Assembly: GCA_964653235.1 (NCBI GenBank) | Contig: CAZZCP010000004.1 | Location: forward strand, 13,619 to 77,618 | DNA: 64,000 nt | Reading direction: 5' to 3' | DNA from: CAZZCP01 sp964653235 | Lineage (GTDB): Bacteria > Bdellovibrionota > Bdellovibrionia > Bdellovibrionales > UBA840 | Shown: piece after piece, positions 1 to 8,303 of the stretch | How positions within the stretch are numbered: position 1 is the first letter of the stretch | Layout: the number at the start of each line of letters is the position of its first letter | Made by a program: the position numbers and the translations under genes | The notes under the pieces: generated by a model | What the model was told of the DNA's origin: nothing | The model's database searches: none | Seen by the model: only the letters and a program-made list of their open reading frames with translations

Positions 1-2
1 TT

Positions 3-92
3 TATAATTTTAAAGAAACGCTACACGATGAGATCGAACTCGATACCACTGCCGTGGACTTTGATCGAACCAAATACAAGAAAAGAAAGTAG
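3..92 (+). CDS. C-terminal tail of an upstream gene (partial)
   Basis: An open frame enters from the left edge and stops at TAG (90-92), giving a 29-residue tail that ends in a basic run (KYKKRK). It is on the same strand as recX and 33 bases upstream of it. recA often precedes recX, but RecA tails are usually acidic and this one is basic, so I do not assign it. Too little remains for a function. Confidence 0.45.
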   Translation, partial: YNFKETLHDEIELDTTAVDFDRTKYKKRK

Positions 93-125
93 ACTTCTCT
101 CTGGCTCAGCGATACAAAAAAAAGC

Positions 126-560
126 ATGAAAAAGCCTGCCAGCGAGAAAATCATGGATTATCTTGCCCGAAGAGATCACTCTGAAAAAGAACTAGTGACC
201 AAACTATCGCAAAGAGGATATCACTTTGAGGAAATCCAAAAGGGCTTAGACTATGTTCGCAACAGAGGATGGCTCTTCCCAGCCGATGAATTGGCTCTAA
301 AATATACCGAAAGCCTTCATCAAAAAGGAAAATCTTTTCAATACATCCGCAAACAACTGCTACAAAAAGGCCTGCCAGTGCCCTCTTATGATCTTGAGCG
401 CGAAGTAGAGAAAGTGCATGAACATTTGCAGAAAAAATTTCCTTCCTCAACAGGCTACAGTTGGCAACAGAAAGAAGACATTCTAAGGTACTTAAAAAAT
501 CGGGCATTTGATGATACCTGCATACGAAAGGCAATCGATGAAAGCGGCAGAAATTCGTGA
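126..560 (+). CDS. recX: Regulatory protein RecX
   Basis: A 144-residue protein with the RecX pattern of repeated three-helix units: an N-terminal unit around residues 7-45 (DYLARRDHSEKEL, then GLDYVRNRGWLFPADELA), a middle unit with YTESLHQKGKSFQYIRKQL, and a third unit near the C-terminus (DILRYLKNRAFDDTCIRKAI). RecX binds RecA filaments and modulates recombinase activity in the cytoplasm. Length is normal for the family. The ribosome binding site before ATG 126 is weak. The 3' end overlaps the alaS start by 23 bases in another frame, which suggests co-transcription; recX-alaS adjacency is common in proteobacteria. Confidence 0.88.
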   Translation: MKKPASEKIMDYLARRDHSEKELVTKLSQRGYHFEEIQKGLDYVRNRGWLFPADELALKYTESLHQKGKSFQYIRKQLLQKGLPVPSYDLEREVEKVHEHLQKKFPSSTGYSWQQKEDILRYLKNRAFDDTCIRKAIDESGRNS

Positions 561-3201
561 AAAATTCTTACAGTACTTCAGCAAACAAAAGCATGAGGTA
601 GTTGCTTCGAGTCCCTTGATTCCAGAAGGAGACTCAACTCTTTTATTCACCAATGCAGGAATGTTTCAGTTTAAAAATGTATTTCTTGGTGTCGACAAAC
701 GAAACTACAGCCGAGCGACCACTTCACAAAAATGCGTCCGCGCAGGTGGAAAACACAATGATCTCGAAAATGTGGGTCATACGGCCAGGCACCATACCTT
801 TTTTGAAATGCTCGGAAACTTTTCATTTGGTGACTACTTTAAAGAAGATGCCATTCGTTACGCCTGGGAGTTTTTAACCCAAGAACTCCAAATTCCAAAA
901 GATAAACTCTATGTCACTGTTTTTACCGACGATGACGAGGCAGCTGAAATTTGGCAAAAGCAAGAACAGGTACCCGCTCATCGTATCTTTCGCTTTGGTG
1001 AGAAAGACAATTTTTGGCGCATGGGAGACACTGGCCCCTGTGGACCCTGCTCGGAGATTTTTTATGATCATGAGCCTGAAAAAGGCGAATGCAAAAGCGC
1101 AGAAGACTTTGAAAAGGGTCAAGATGAAGATCGCTTTATTGAAATTTGGAACCTGGTTTTTATGCAGTTCTATGAAGAGCCAAAAGGGACACTCACTCCC
1201 CTGCCTAAACCATCCGTCGATACGGGTGCAGGATTAGAGAGAATCGCAGCACTAATGCAAGGAAGTTCTGTAAACTATGAAAGTGATCTCTTTCAAGACT
1301 ACATTGAAAAAACCGAAGAGCTCACGGGTCGCAATTACAAAGAAAATAAAGAAGTCACTGCTGCCATGAGAGTCTTGGCCGATCATGCTCGATGTTCGAG
1401 TTTTTTGATTGCCGATGGAGTTTTGCCCTCCAATGAGGGCCGTGGTTATGTACTGAGAAGAATTATTCGCCGAGCGATTCGCTATGGCCGCAATCTCAGT
1501 CAAGACTCCCTTTTGCACATACTAGCTGAGTTGGTGATTCAAAAAATGGGCTCTGCCTACCCTGAATTAGAGCAACAATCAAATTTAATCCTCAATACCT
1601 TAAAACAAGAAGAAGAGCGCTTTTTAAAAACTCTCGATCAAGGAACTCAAATTTTAAACAAAGCCATCAATGAGCTCAAAGTTTTAAAAAAATCACGCCT
1701 CGATGGAGAACTTGTTTTTAAACTTTATGACACTTATGGGTTTCCATCTGATCTCACTCGACTGATCGCCAAAGAACAAGATCTTAGCATTGATGAAGAA
1801 GGCTTTCAAAAACACATGGCTCAAGCCAAAGAAAAGGCTCGCGCTTCTTGGAAGGGACAAACTATTCAAGCCGATCAAGCGCTCTTGTTGAAACTGGCAC
1901 AGACTTATGGATCGACCCAGTTTACAGGCTATACCCATTTGCAAGAAGAAGGAGTGGTACTTGCGATTGCAGATACGACCAAAGAACTAGAAGCTAGCCA
2001 AGGCAAAGCCTTTGTGATTGTCGATCAGACTTGTTTTTATGCCGAAGGCGGCGGGCAAGTAGGTGATGTGGGAAGCTTTGAAGGCAAAGGCGTCAGCGGC
2101 CGCATTTTCAATTGCACCAAAGTAGATGCCACTCATATTTTGCACTTAGAAGTCGAACAAGGTGAATTGCAGAAGGGCCAAAAAATCAGAATGTTGGTCG
2201 AACACTCCAGTCGCCGCCTCACAGCAGCCAATCATTCGGCTACCCACCTATTGCATTCGGCCTTGAGAAAAGAGCTGGGAGACCATGTCACTCAAGCCGG
2301 CTCTTATGTCGATGCAGAACGACTTAGGTTTGATTTCACACATTCCAAACCTCTGAGCCAAAAAGAAATCGATACAATTGAAGATTTGGTCCATCGCGAA
2401 ATTGCTCGCGCAACTACAGTTAAATCAGAGATTATGCCCTATCAAAAAGCCATCGATACCGGAGCAATTGCCATGTTTGGTGAAAAATACGGAGATGAAG
2501 TGCGAGTGATTGAGATGGGAGACTTTTCGGTGGAACTTTGCGGCGGAACCCATGTGCAAAATCTCAATGAAATTCGCGCCTTTAAAATTGTCAGCGAAAC
2601 TGGCGTGAGTGCTGGGGTTCGTAGAATCGAGGCCATTACCTCAGATCTGGCAGTTGCCTATTTCTTGAAACACACTCGAGAGAACCAAGAAACTCGTGAG
2701 AACATTGGTTTTAAAGAGAGTTGGACACAGTTTATGGGCATTGAACAGACGCCCAAAGAGAATCATGTGATGGAGTGGATCGATCAACTTAGACAAAAAA
2801 ACAAAGAACTACAAAAAGAAATACAGGCCTTAAAAGTCAATGAGATTGATTATGATGCCATTGTTGGCCGAGCTAAAAAGGTGGGCGAGCTGAATTTAAT
2901 CACTGCCGATATTGAAATGGAAGATCGCAAATTACTCATTCAAGTTGCCGAACGATTGCGCGATAAGGCTGAGCCAGCTCTTGTAGTTTTAGTAGGGCAA
3001 GGCGAAGAGAATCATCCCATTTTAGTGAGCCTAACAAAAACTTTGAGCAAACAATATTCTGCTGGAAATATATTAAAAGAAATTGCCGGCAAATTGGGAG
3101 GCAAAGGGGGCGGGCGACCTGATTTTGCTCAAGGGGCTATACCCAACCGCAACCAAATGCAACAAGCTTTTGAAATCGCCGAAGCAATGCTTCAAGCATA
3201 A
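538..3201 (+). CDS. alaS: Alanyl-tRNA synthetase
   Basis: An 887-residue class II synthetase that charges tRNA-Ala. It has the N-terminal catalytic core (FLQYFSKQKHEVVASSPLIP, then TNAGMFQFKNVFLG), the editing domain with HSATHLLH and CGGTH metal-binding motifs, a coiled-coil linker near residue 750, and the glycine-rich C-Ala end (GGKGGGRPDFAQG). An upstream in-frame codon at 508 is open, but ATG 538 gives the usual MKAAEIREKFL start and has GAAAGG about 7 bases ahead, so I choose it. The gene starts inside recX. Its last 10 bases overlap the 3' end of the convergent gene on the minus strand. Confidence 0.97.
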   Translation: MKAAEIREKFLQYFSKQKHEVVASSPLIPEGDSTLLFTNAGMFQFKNVFLGVDKRNYSRATTSQKCVRAGGKHNDLENVGHTARHHTFFEMLGNFSFGDYFKEDAIRYAWEFLTQELQIPKDKLYVTVFTDDDEAAEIWQKQEQVPAHRIFRFGEKDNFWRMGDTGPCGPCSEIFYDHEPEKGECKSAEDFEKGQDEDRFIEIWNLVFMQFYEEPKGTLTPLPKPSVDTGAGLERIAALMQGSSVNYESDLFQDYIEKTEELTGRNYKENKEVTAAMRVLADHARCSSFLIADGVLPSNEGRGYVLRRIIRRAIRYGRNLSQDSLLHILAELVIQKMGSAYPELEQQSNLILNTLKQEEERFLKTLDQGTQILNKAINELKVLKKSRLDGELVFKLYDTYGFPSDLTRLIAKEQDLSIDEEGFQKHMAQAKEKARASWKGQTIQADQALLLKLAQTYGSTQFTGYTHLQEEGVVLAIADTTKELEASQGKAFVIVDQTCFYAEGGGQVGDVGSFEGKGVSGRIFNCTKVDATHILHLEVEQGELQKGQKIRMLVEHSSRRLTAANHSATHLLHSALRKELGDHVTQAGSYVDAERLRFDFTHSKPLSQKEIDTIEDLVHREIARATTVKSEIMPYQKAIDTGAIAMFGEKYGDEVRVIEMGDFSVELCGGTHVQNLNEIRAFKIVSETGVSAGVRRIEAITSDLAVAYFLKHTRENQETRENIGFKESWTQFMGIEQTPKENHVMEWIDQLRQKNKELQKEIQALKVNEIDYDAIVGRAKKVGELNLITADIEMEDRKLLIQVAERLRDKAEPALVVLVGQGEENHPILVSLTKTLSKQYSAGNILKEIAGKLGGKGGGRPDFAQGAIPNRNQMQQAFEIAEAMLQA

Positions 3202-3980
3202 TAATCTAGAATTTTATCTCGATGCTCAGAAAACATTTCAAGCATTTTTTCTTTTTCGAGCATTTCAAAGTCTTCAAATTCAAAACCGGGAGAGACAATA
3301 CACGATACAAGGGCCCAGTCACCACCAACAGCAAGGCGAGCGCCCTGCCATACTTTCGCCGGAACCAAAACTTCTTTTTCTTCTCTTAACTGAAATTTTT
3401 GAGCAATACCCTCTGCAGTTAGCTGCAGCATCTCAACAGGGTCTCCGGCCAAAAAGTGCCAAATTTCATCATGGCGCAAACGATGCATCTGTGAAAAAGA
3501 ATCGGCCGTCATAAGATAGTAAATCGAGGTAGATAGAGATCGATCATGAAAGTACATCGCAGACTTATAGGTCTGTCGAAAGAATCCACCTTCTTTAGCA
3601 AGGGGCTCTAGCTGAAAGTGCTCTATGGCTTGTTCAACTGTCATCATCTCGAGGGGAAACTCAAATTCTCCTTGATTGTTCAAAGCCAAGCTTTGCCATT
3701 TCACCACCGCTTTTAAAGGCATTTTCGCATACAAATGCGGAAATTCTTGCTGCATCTCTTCTACATAATCCCACTTTAAGTCTTCTCCCAAAGCTGCAAC
3801 ATCGACTTTGAGAAGTAGTAGATTCTTTTGTTCTTTGAAAAAGAGATTGGCTACGGTCAAAACTTGTTTGTAGGTCGAAAAATGAATAAATCCCTCTGAC
3901 TCTAAAGAGGCGTGAGTGTAAAATTCATTCTCGGCAAAAAAATCTTTGCCTGTGGCAATGTGGTAAATATAGCGGCTCAT
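3192..3980 (-). CDS. DUF952-DUF985 (cupin) fusion protein
   Basis: About 262 residues in two parts. Residues 1-110 resemble DUF952 (IYHIATGKDF, ASLESEGFIHFSTYKQV, then LLLLKVD), a small fold related to ADP-ribosyl-transfer-like proteins whose role is unknown. Residues 115-262 resemble the DUF985 cupin family (LEPLAKEGGFFRQTYKS, then STSIYYLMTADSFSQMHRL, then DEIWHFLAGDPVEMLQL, then LVSCIVSPGFEFEDFEML). The start ATG at 3980 overlaps the stop of the upstream agmatinase-type gene (TGATG), implying translational coupling; a TTG at 3986 is a less likely start. It converges on alaS with a 10-base overlap. Function is unknown; the fusion suggests a small-molecule-binding enzyme. Confidence 0.8.
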   Translation of the reverse strand: MSRYIYHIATGKDFFAENEFYTHASLESEGFIHFSTYKQVLTVANLFFKEQKNLLLLKVDVAALGEDLKWDYVEEMQQEFPHLYAKMPLKAVVKWQSLALNNQGEFEFPLEMMTVEQAIEHFQLEPLAKEGGFFRQTYKSAMYFHDRSLSTSIYYLMTADSFSQMHRLRHDEIWHFLAGDPVEMLQLTAEGIAQKFQLREEKEVLVPAKVWQGARLAVGGDWALVSCIVSPGFEFEDFEMLEKEKMLEMFSEHRDKILDYYA

Positions 3981-4897
3981 CAGCAAAACATCATTTCAAA
4001 CAAAACATCTACGGCCAAAATCGAAGTGATATCACTCGAATCAAAGGGCGGTGAAACCTCAACCAAATCCCCACCGACAAAATTTTCAATTCGCAAAGAG
4101 CGAAGAATTTTTTGCACTTCATAAGAAGTCAAGCCACCGGGAACCGGAGTGCCAGTACCTGGGGCATAGGCCGGATCAAAACAATCGATATCAAAACTAA
4201 TATAAGTGGGAAGATCTTTAAAAGCGGGAAGTCTTTGTATAAATTCATGCACACCTTTGATGCGAACATCCTCAACAGTTGTGACTTTGATTTTATGTTC
4301 TTTCACAAATTCCAAGTCATCTTTTGCCGCAAGTGGTCCGCGAATTCCAAACTGAATGCTCTCTTCAGGAACAATCAGACCTTCATTGACAGCATGGCGA
4401 ACAAAACTGCCGTGATGATACTCACAGCCCCAGGCTGCTGGGTAAGTGTCCAAATGAGCATCAAAATGCAAGAGCCTTAAGGGGCCATGCTTTTTATGAA
4501 AAGCACGCAGCAAAGGCAAAGTGGTAGAGTGATCTCCCCCAACAGAAATTAATTTTTTACCATGAGAGAGTATTTCAAAAGTTCTTTTTTCAATCCATTC
4601 GTAGGTTTTCTCGATCGAGATCGGAACCACAGGGCAGTCCCCAAGATCGGCCACTTTTTTTTCTTCAATCCAGTTGAGCTCTCGTTCCCAATGAAAGCCC
4701 CGGCCCAGAGATGAAAACTCTCGTATTCGAGTTGGTCCAAAGCGTGCTCCAGGTCGATACGATACCGCACCATCAAAAGGCACACCCTGAATGCCAAGAT
4801 CATAGTCCTGGTCAATCGCTACACTAGGAAGTCGAAAAAAGGTTTTGATTGCTGAAAAGCGTGGAAATTCTCTTCCACTAATCGGTTTGTAGTCCAT
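3980..4897 (-). CDS. speB: Agmatinase / arginase-family ureohydrolase
   Basis: A 305-residue ureohydrolase with all the binuclear manganese ligands visible: GGDHS, DAHLD and SFDIDCFDP, followed by TGTPVPGGL, a family hallmark. Such enzymes hydrolyse a guanidino group; agmatine to putrescine plus urea is the commonest activity at this length. Arginase, guanidinobutyrase or formiminoglutamase specificity cannot be excluded by eye. ATG 4897 starts the gene. Its stop overlaps the start of the DUF952-DUF985 gene, so the two form an operon. It is divergent from the ChpT-like gene, with 118 bases between the two starts. Confidence 0.85.
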   Translation of the reverse strand: MDYKPISGREFPRFSAIKTFFRLPSVAIDQDYDLGIQGVPFDGAVSYRPGARFGPTRIREFSSLGRGFHWERELNWIEEKKVADLGDCPVVPISIEKTYEWIEKRTFEILSHGKKLISVGGDHSTTLPLLRAFHKKHGPLRLLHFDAHLDTYPAAWGCEYHHGSFVRHAVNEGLIVPEESIQFGIRGPLAAKDDLEFVKEHKIKVTTVEDVRIKGVHEFIQRLPAFKDLPTYISFDIDCFDPAYAPGTGTPVPGGLTSYEVQKILRSLRIENFVGGDLVEVSPPFDSSDITSILAVDVLFEMMFC

Positions 4898-5015
4898 GGC
4901 TAGCTTATACTTGGCTAGTGAGTCAGGGTCTCTCTGCGTTGCAACATTTCTTTCTAGACCCAGTTTCGCTTATATTCAGCTGGCTTATCACCGAAAAGAT
5001 CTTGAAGGAGCTAAC

Positions 5016-5663
5016 ATGACCCGAAAAGCAGAATTGATTACCCATATGTCAGACTTTGGAAATCACACTTGTGAAATTGGCCATGATATCAATAACATCC
5101 TTTCGATTTTAATGGGATACAATGAAGAACTCGAAGAGATGATCGAAGATGATGAACTCGATATGAAGATGATACAAAGAGTTCACAGTAAATTCAATGT
5201 TGCCATTGATCGTCTGCAAAAAATGGCCACCGATGTAGCTCTGATTCGAAATGATGACTTAAGCGAAGAAAAAAATGTAGATCTCGCCAACTATTATCAC
5301 CGCTCTCTAAAGCTAATGACTGCAGCCTTTAAAACTTGGAACATCAAACCCATCTATCGTCGTATTGGCGATCACTTCTCTCACAAAGCGAAATCGGATG
5401 AGTTTAACATTTTCTTGTGCGAACTATTTGGGAGTTGGTGGCATAACTGGCAACCCAGTGAACTTACAAATGTAGAATTCTTTGCTGAGACCCTAAAAGA
5501 TACTTTGATTTTGTCTTGGAAGTGCGACGAAGAAGAACTGCCTAGTGATTTTCCTGAAGTGAAGTGGATGGGGCAGAGTTTAGAGTTTGAAAAACTAGAA
5601 AATGAAGTTCGCTTGAGCATTCCTTGTCAAGCGGTCGAAAATAATTCAGAATCGGTGGCTTGA
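5016..5663 (+). CDS. ChpT/Spo0B-like histidine phosphotransfer protein (DHp fold)
   Basis: A 215-residue cytoplasmic protein. Its N-terminal helix carries a histidine-kinase-type H-box (GHDINNILSILMGY, His about residue 23), followed by a second long helix (HSKFNVAIDRLQKMATDVAL), as in a DHp four-helix-bundle dimer. The C-terminal 100 residues have the size of an ATPase domain, but I see no N-box or glycine-rich ATP lid. That architecture matches phosphotransferases such as ChpT or Spo0B rather than autokinases. ATG 5016 has AAGGAG six bases ahead and is preferred over an open upstream extension to 4896. mutY starts at the stop codon. The partner is unknown; the lone response regulator at 61068 is one candidate. 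Confidence 0.6.
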   Translation: MTRKAELITHMSDFGNHTCEIGHDINNILSILMGYNEELEEMIEDDELDMKMIQRVHSKFNVAIDRLQKMATDVALIRNDDLSEEKNVDLANYYHRSLKLMTAAFKTWNIKPIYRRIGDHFSHKAKSDEFNIFLCELFGSWWHNWQPSELTNVEFFAETLKDTLILSWKCDEEELPSDFPEVKWMGQSLEFEKLENEVRLSIPCQAVENNSESVA

Positions 5664-6688
5664 AGTCATACGCTCAAAAACTTTTAAAATGGTATCAAAA
5701 AAACTATCGCCCTCTTCCTTGGAGAGAAACCAATGATGCTTATGAAATATGGCTCTCTGAGGTTATGCTTCAGCAAACCCGAGTTCAGGCGGTATTACCG
5801 ATTTACCAAGGATTTCTAGAAAAGTTCCCTCAAATAGAAGACTTAGCACAAGCCCAAGAAGGAGAACTCTTAAAAGCCTGGTCTGGGCTAGGTTACTACA
5901 GTCGAGCCCGAAATTTGCAAAAAGCAGCAATTTGGATTCATGAGAATCAGTTTCCTGATAACTATAAAGATCTTTTAGAACTACCAGGTTTTGGCCTCTA
6001 TACCGCAAGAGCTGTTGCCAGTTTTGCCTTTGGCGAAATCGTGGGCGTTTTGGATGGCAATGTAATTCGCTTTTTAACTCGCTTCTTTCAACTCGAATTG
6101 CAGTGGTGGAACAGTCAAGAAAGAGAGCACTTGCAAGAACTTTCTGATCGCTTTGTAGAATCTTTGAAAGAGCCCCTTATCAACCAGGCCATGATGGAAT
6201 TGGGGGCAAATATCTGCCTACCCAAAAACCCAAAATGTATGCTCTGTCCCTTACAAAAAGACTGCAAAGCCTTTTACACCAAAAACCCAGATCGCCTGCC
6301 CCTTAAAAAGCCAAAAAGAGAGAAAGAGATTTGGATTTGGAAAGCTTATCTGGTCGAGAGTCCAAAGAAATATGCACTGATTTACAATTCCTATTCTCCG
6401 TTTTTAAAGAAACATTGGATCTGGCCTGGTGAGGTCAAACGTAGGGCTCAAAAACCAAAAAACTTCGACTTTCGTCACTCAGTCACTCATCACGATATCT
6501 ATGTAAGAATACAAAGCCTAAAAAAGAAAGATCTCGAGAAAATGCCAATTCCATGGACTAGAAACAATGGCAAAGACTCCTTGAAAGAGCTAAAATGGAT
6601 AGCAAAAGAGGAGCTACCAGAATGGAGCCCCTCCTCACTCATAAGGAAAGTGATTGAGCATGCAAATCGGAAAGATTCTTCTTTTTAG
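5660..6688 (+). CDS. mutY: A/G-specific adenine glycosylase MutY
   Basis: A 342-residue base-excision glycosylase that removes adenine opposite 8-oxoguanine. Visible features are WRETNDAYEIWLSEVMLQQT with the catalytic glutamate, the helix-hairpin-helix LPGFGLYTARAVASFAFG, the catalytic aspartate in VLDGNVIRF, and the four-cysteine iron-sulphur loop CLPKNPKCMLCPLQKDC. The C-terminal third is a NUDIX-like domain used for 8-oxoG recognition. The start is TTG 5660, overlapping the upstream TGA stop; this places KSYAQKLLKWYQKNYRPLPW at the N-terminus, as in other MutY proteins. The 3' end overlaps the next gene. Confidence 0.93.
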   Translation: MKSYAQKLLKWYQKNYRPLPWRETNDAYEIWLSEVMLQQTRVQAVLPIYQGFLEKFPQIEDLAQAQEGELLKAWSGLGYYSRARNLQKAAIWIHENQFPDNYKDLLELPGFGLYTARAVASFAFGEIVGVLDGNVIRFLTRFFQLELQWWNSQEREHLQELSDRFVESLKEPLINQAMMELGANICLPKNPKCMLCPLQKDCKAFYTKNPDRLPLKKPKREKEIWIWKAYLVESPKKYALIYNSYSPFLKKHWIWPGEVKRRAQKPKNFDFRHSVTHHDIYVRIQSLKKKDLEKMPIPWTRNNGKDSLKELKWIAKEELPEWSPSSLIRKVIEHANRKDSSF

Positions 6689-7724
6689 CCTCGTCTGTTG
6701 TTTTTTAAGCTGTTGCCGTAGTGGAGATAAGAAAAAAGTTGCAGAAACAAGCCTTGAACTGCCCAAAGCACTTGCAACACCTAAGGGTTTTGAAATGCCA
6801 AATAAAAAGCTTTTTTTGTTTCGAGGCTCTGCACAAAAACCTGCATTTTCTCCTACTGGAAATAAATTTTTATTTCTATTAAAGAACAACGAAAATCACA
6901 AACAGACAGAAATTTATGAATTTGATTTTAAAACCGAAAGCTTCACTCGCTTGACTCACCAAAGCGGTGAAATTTACTCATTTCATTATGGACGCGATGA
7001 AGATAGTTTTTACTATTCAAGCTCTACAGATGAAGAAAAAGAGCATCCTGATTTGATCAAAAGCTTTAGTCAAGTGACCAACAAAAGACCAGAAATATTC
7101 TCAGAAATGTACAAAGCCAAAGCTTTTGGTCGAAACATTCAAAGAATCACCAATGAACGCGGCTTTGATGGTGACAGTGATTTGCATCCTCAGAAAAATC
7201 TTTTGATTTTTGTACGTAAAGGCAATCTCTATCAATTTGCAAACCGTAAAACTACACTCTATAAGAGAGGAAACTTTCGTAGCCCTAGTTTTTCTCCAAC
7301 AGGAACAGAGCTTGCAATGATCGAAGAGGGGCCTAAAGATCAAAGAATTTTACTTGGAGAATTTCGCAAAAAAACTTTTACTGCCTACTCTCCATTTCGT
7401 AAAGCTAAGTACAAAGACATCGCCTGGCATCCGAATTCAAAAGAAATCTTCTTTTCTGCCAGACAAGAAGATATTCCGAATTGGGAAATTTATAGTATGA
7501 ATATTGAAAACACTTGCATCAAAAGACTTAGCTATCATGAAGCTGATGACTCGCAAGTGAGCATTCACCCCAACGGCAAAGAACTTCTCTTTATGAGTAC
7601 ACGTTCAGGAATCTCTCAGATCTATCAAATGCCGATCAAAGCTCCCAAAGACTGTTTACTCTTTGCCAATCAGAAACTTCCTGATGTTTATAGCAACCCC
7701 TGGCAAAAATATTTGGAGAGATAA
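6660..7724 (+). CDS. TolB-like beta-propeller lipoprotein
   Basis: About 354 residues with a signal peptide (IGKILLFSLVCCFLSCC) ending in a lipobox-like SCC, so probably an envelope lipoprotein. The body contains repeated PD40-type propeller blades: KPAFSPTGNKFLFLL, SPSFSPTGTELAMIEEG, IAWHPNSKEIFFSAR and VSIHPNGKELLFMSTRSG. This is the pattern of TolB and related periplasmic propellers. ATG 6660 (or TTG 6654) starts within the mutY 3' end, 9-12 bases after AAGGA. It is not tolB of a Tol-Pal operon, as no tol genes are nearby. The next gene starts one base after its stop. The precise role is unknown. Confidence 0.7.
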   Translation: MQIGKILLFSLVCCFLSCCRSGDKKKVAETSLELPKALATPKGFEMPNKKLFLFRGSAQKPAFSPTGNKFLFLLKNNENHKQTEIYEFDFKTESFTRLTHQSGEIYSFHYGRDEDSFYYSSSTDEEKEHPDLIKSFSQVTNKRPEIFSEMYKAKAFGRNIQRITNERGFDGDSDLHPQKNLLIFVRKGNLYQFANRKTTLYKRGNFRSPSFSPTGTELAMIEEGPKDQRILLGEFRKKTFTAYSPFRKAKYKDIAWHPNSKEIFFSARQEDIPNWEIYSMNIENTCIKRLSYHEADDSQVSIHPNGKELLFMSTRSGISQIYQMPIKAPKDCLLFANQKLPDVYSNPWQKYLER

Positions 7725-8303
7725 ATGAAGTTCTTACTTTTACTTACCTACTTTTCTTTCGTTCAAGCCGCACCTTTTCCCGTAACCTCAAGTTCTGCGG
7801 TTTTAAATGGCTTACAAGATTTCGAAACTTCATGGGGGCTTAAGCTGCACAATAATAAAAATGCATGGTCTAGAATTTTAGCACCTCCAGAAGATCCTAT
7901 GCACTTAGTGAGTTATAGAAAAATTGAAGGCAATAGTGCTTCCTCTGCTGAATTTCACTTGAGAGTAGATCCATGGCTGAAAAGAAAAAAAGAAGGAGAG
8001 AAAATCAACTTGAAGTCCTACACTTCTTACTGGACCAAAATGTTTCCCAAATTTGGTCTCGAAGTCATTCAAATCAAATTCACAAAATTTAAAGATTTCA
8101 AAGTATCCATCATCGATAGCTACAACCCAGAGAGCCAAAGGCAAGTACGCCAGTTTTTACTATGGGGCCAAGACAGAGCCGTCATCGCCAGCTGTTCTGA
8201 TGACTACAAAAAATTCAATACTTCCTATGCCGAGTGCTACAGAATATTCGAATCCATTCAATGGAATCAAACTACTTTGAACCAAAGCCAAAAATCTTTT
8301 TGA
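7725..8303 (+). CDS. Secreted protein of unknown function
   Basis: 192 residues with a clear signal peptide (MKFLLLLTYFSFVQAA, cleavage after AxA). The mature part is mixed alpha/beta with a late RAVIASCSDDYKKFNTSYAEC segment containing two cysteines that could form a disulphide. It begins immediately after the propeller gene stop with GGAGAG just ahead, so the two are surely co-transcribed and may act together in the envelope. I do not recognise a family. Its last 32 bases overlap the 3' end of the convergent helicase gene. Confidence 0.65.
   Translation: MKFLLLLTYFSFVQAAPFPVTSSSAVLNGLQDFETSWGLKLHNNKNAWSRILAPPEDPMHLVSYRKIEGNSASSAEFHLRVDPWLKRKKEGEKINLKSYTSYWTKMFPKFGLEVIQIKFTKFKDFKVSIIDSYNPESQRQVRQFLLWGQDRAVIASCSDDYKKFNTSYAECYRIFESIQWNQTTLNQSQKSF

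Noticed and set aside
3083..3514. Open frame of 143 codons across the alaS 3' end
   Set aside because: It is a shadow of alaS and of the convergent DUF952-DUF985 gene.
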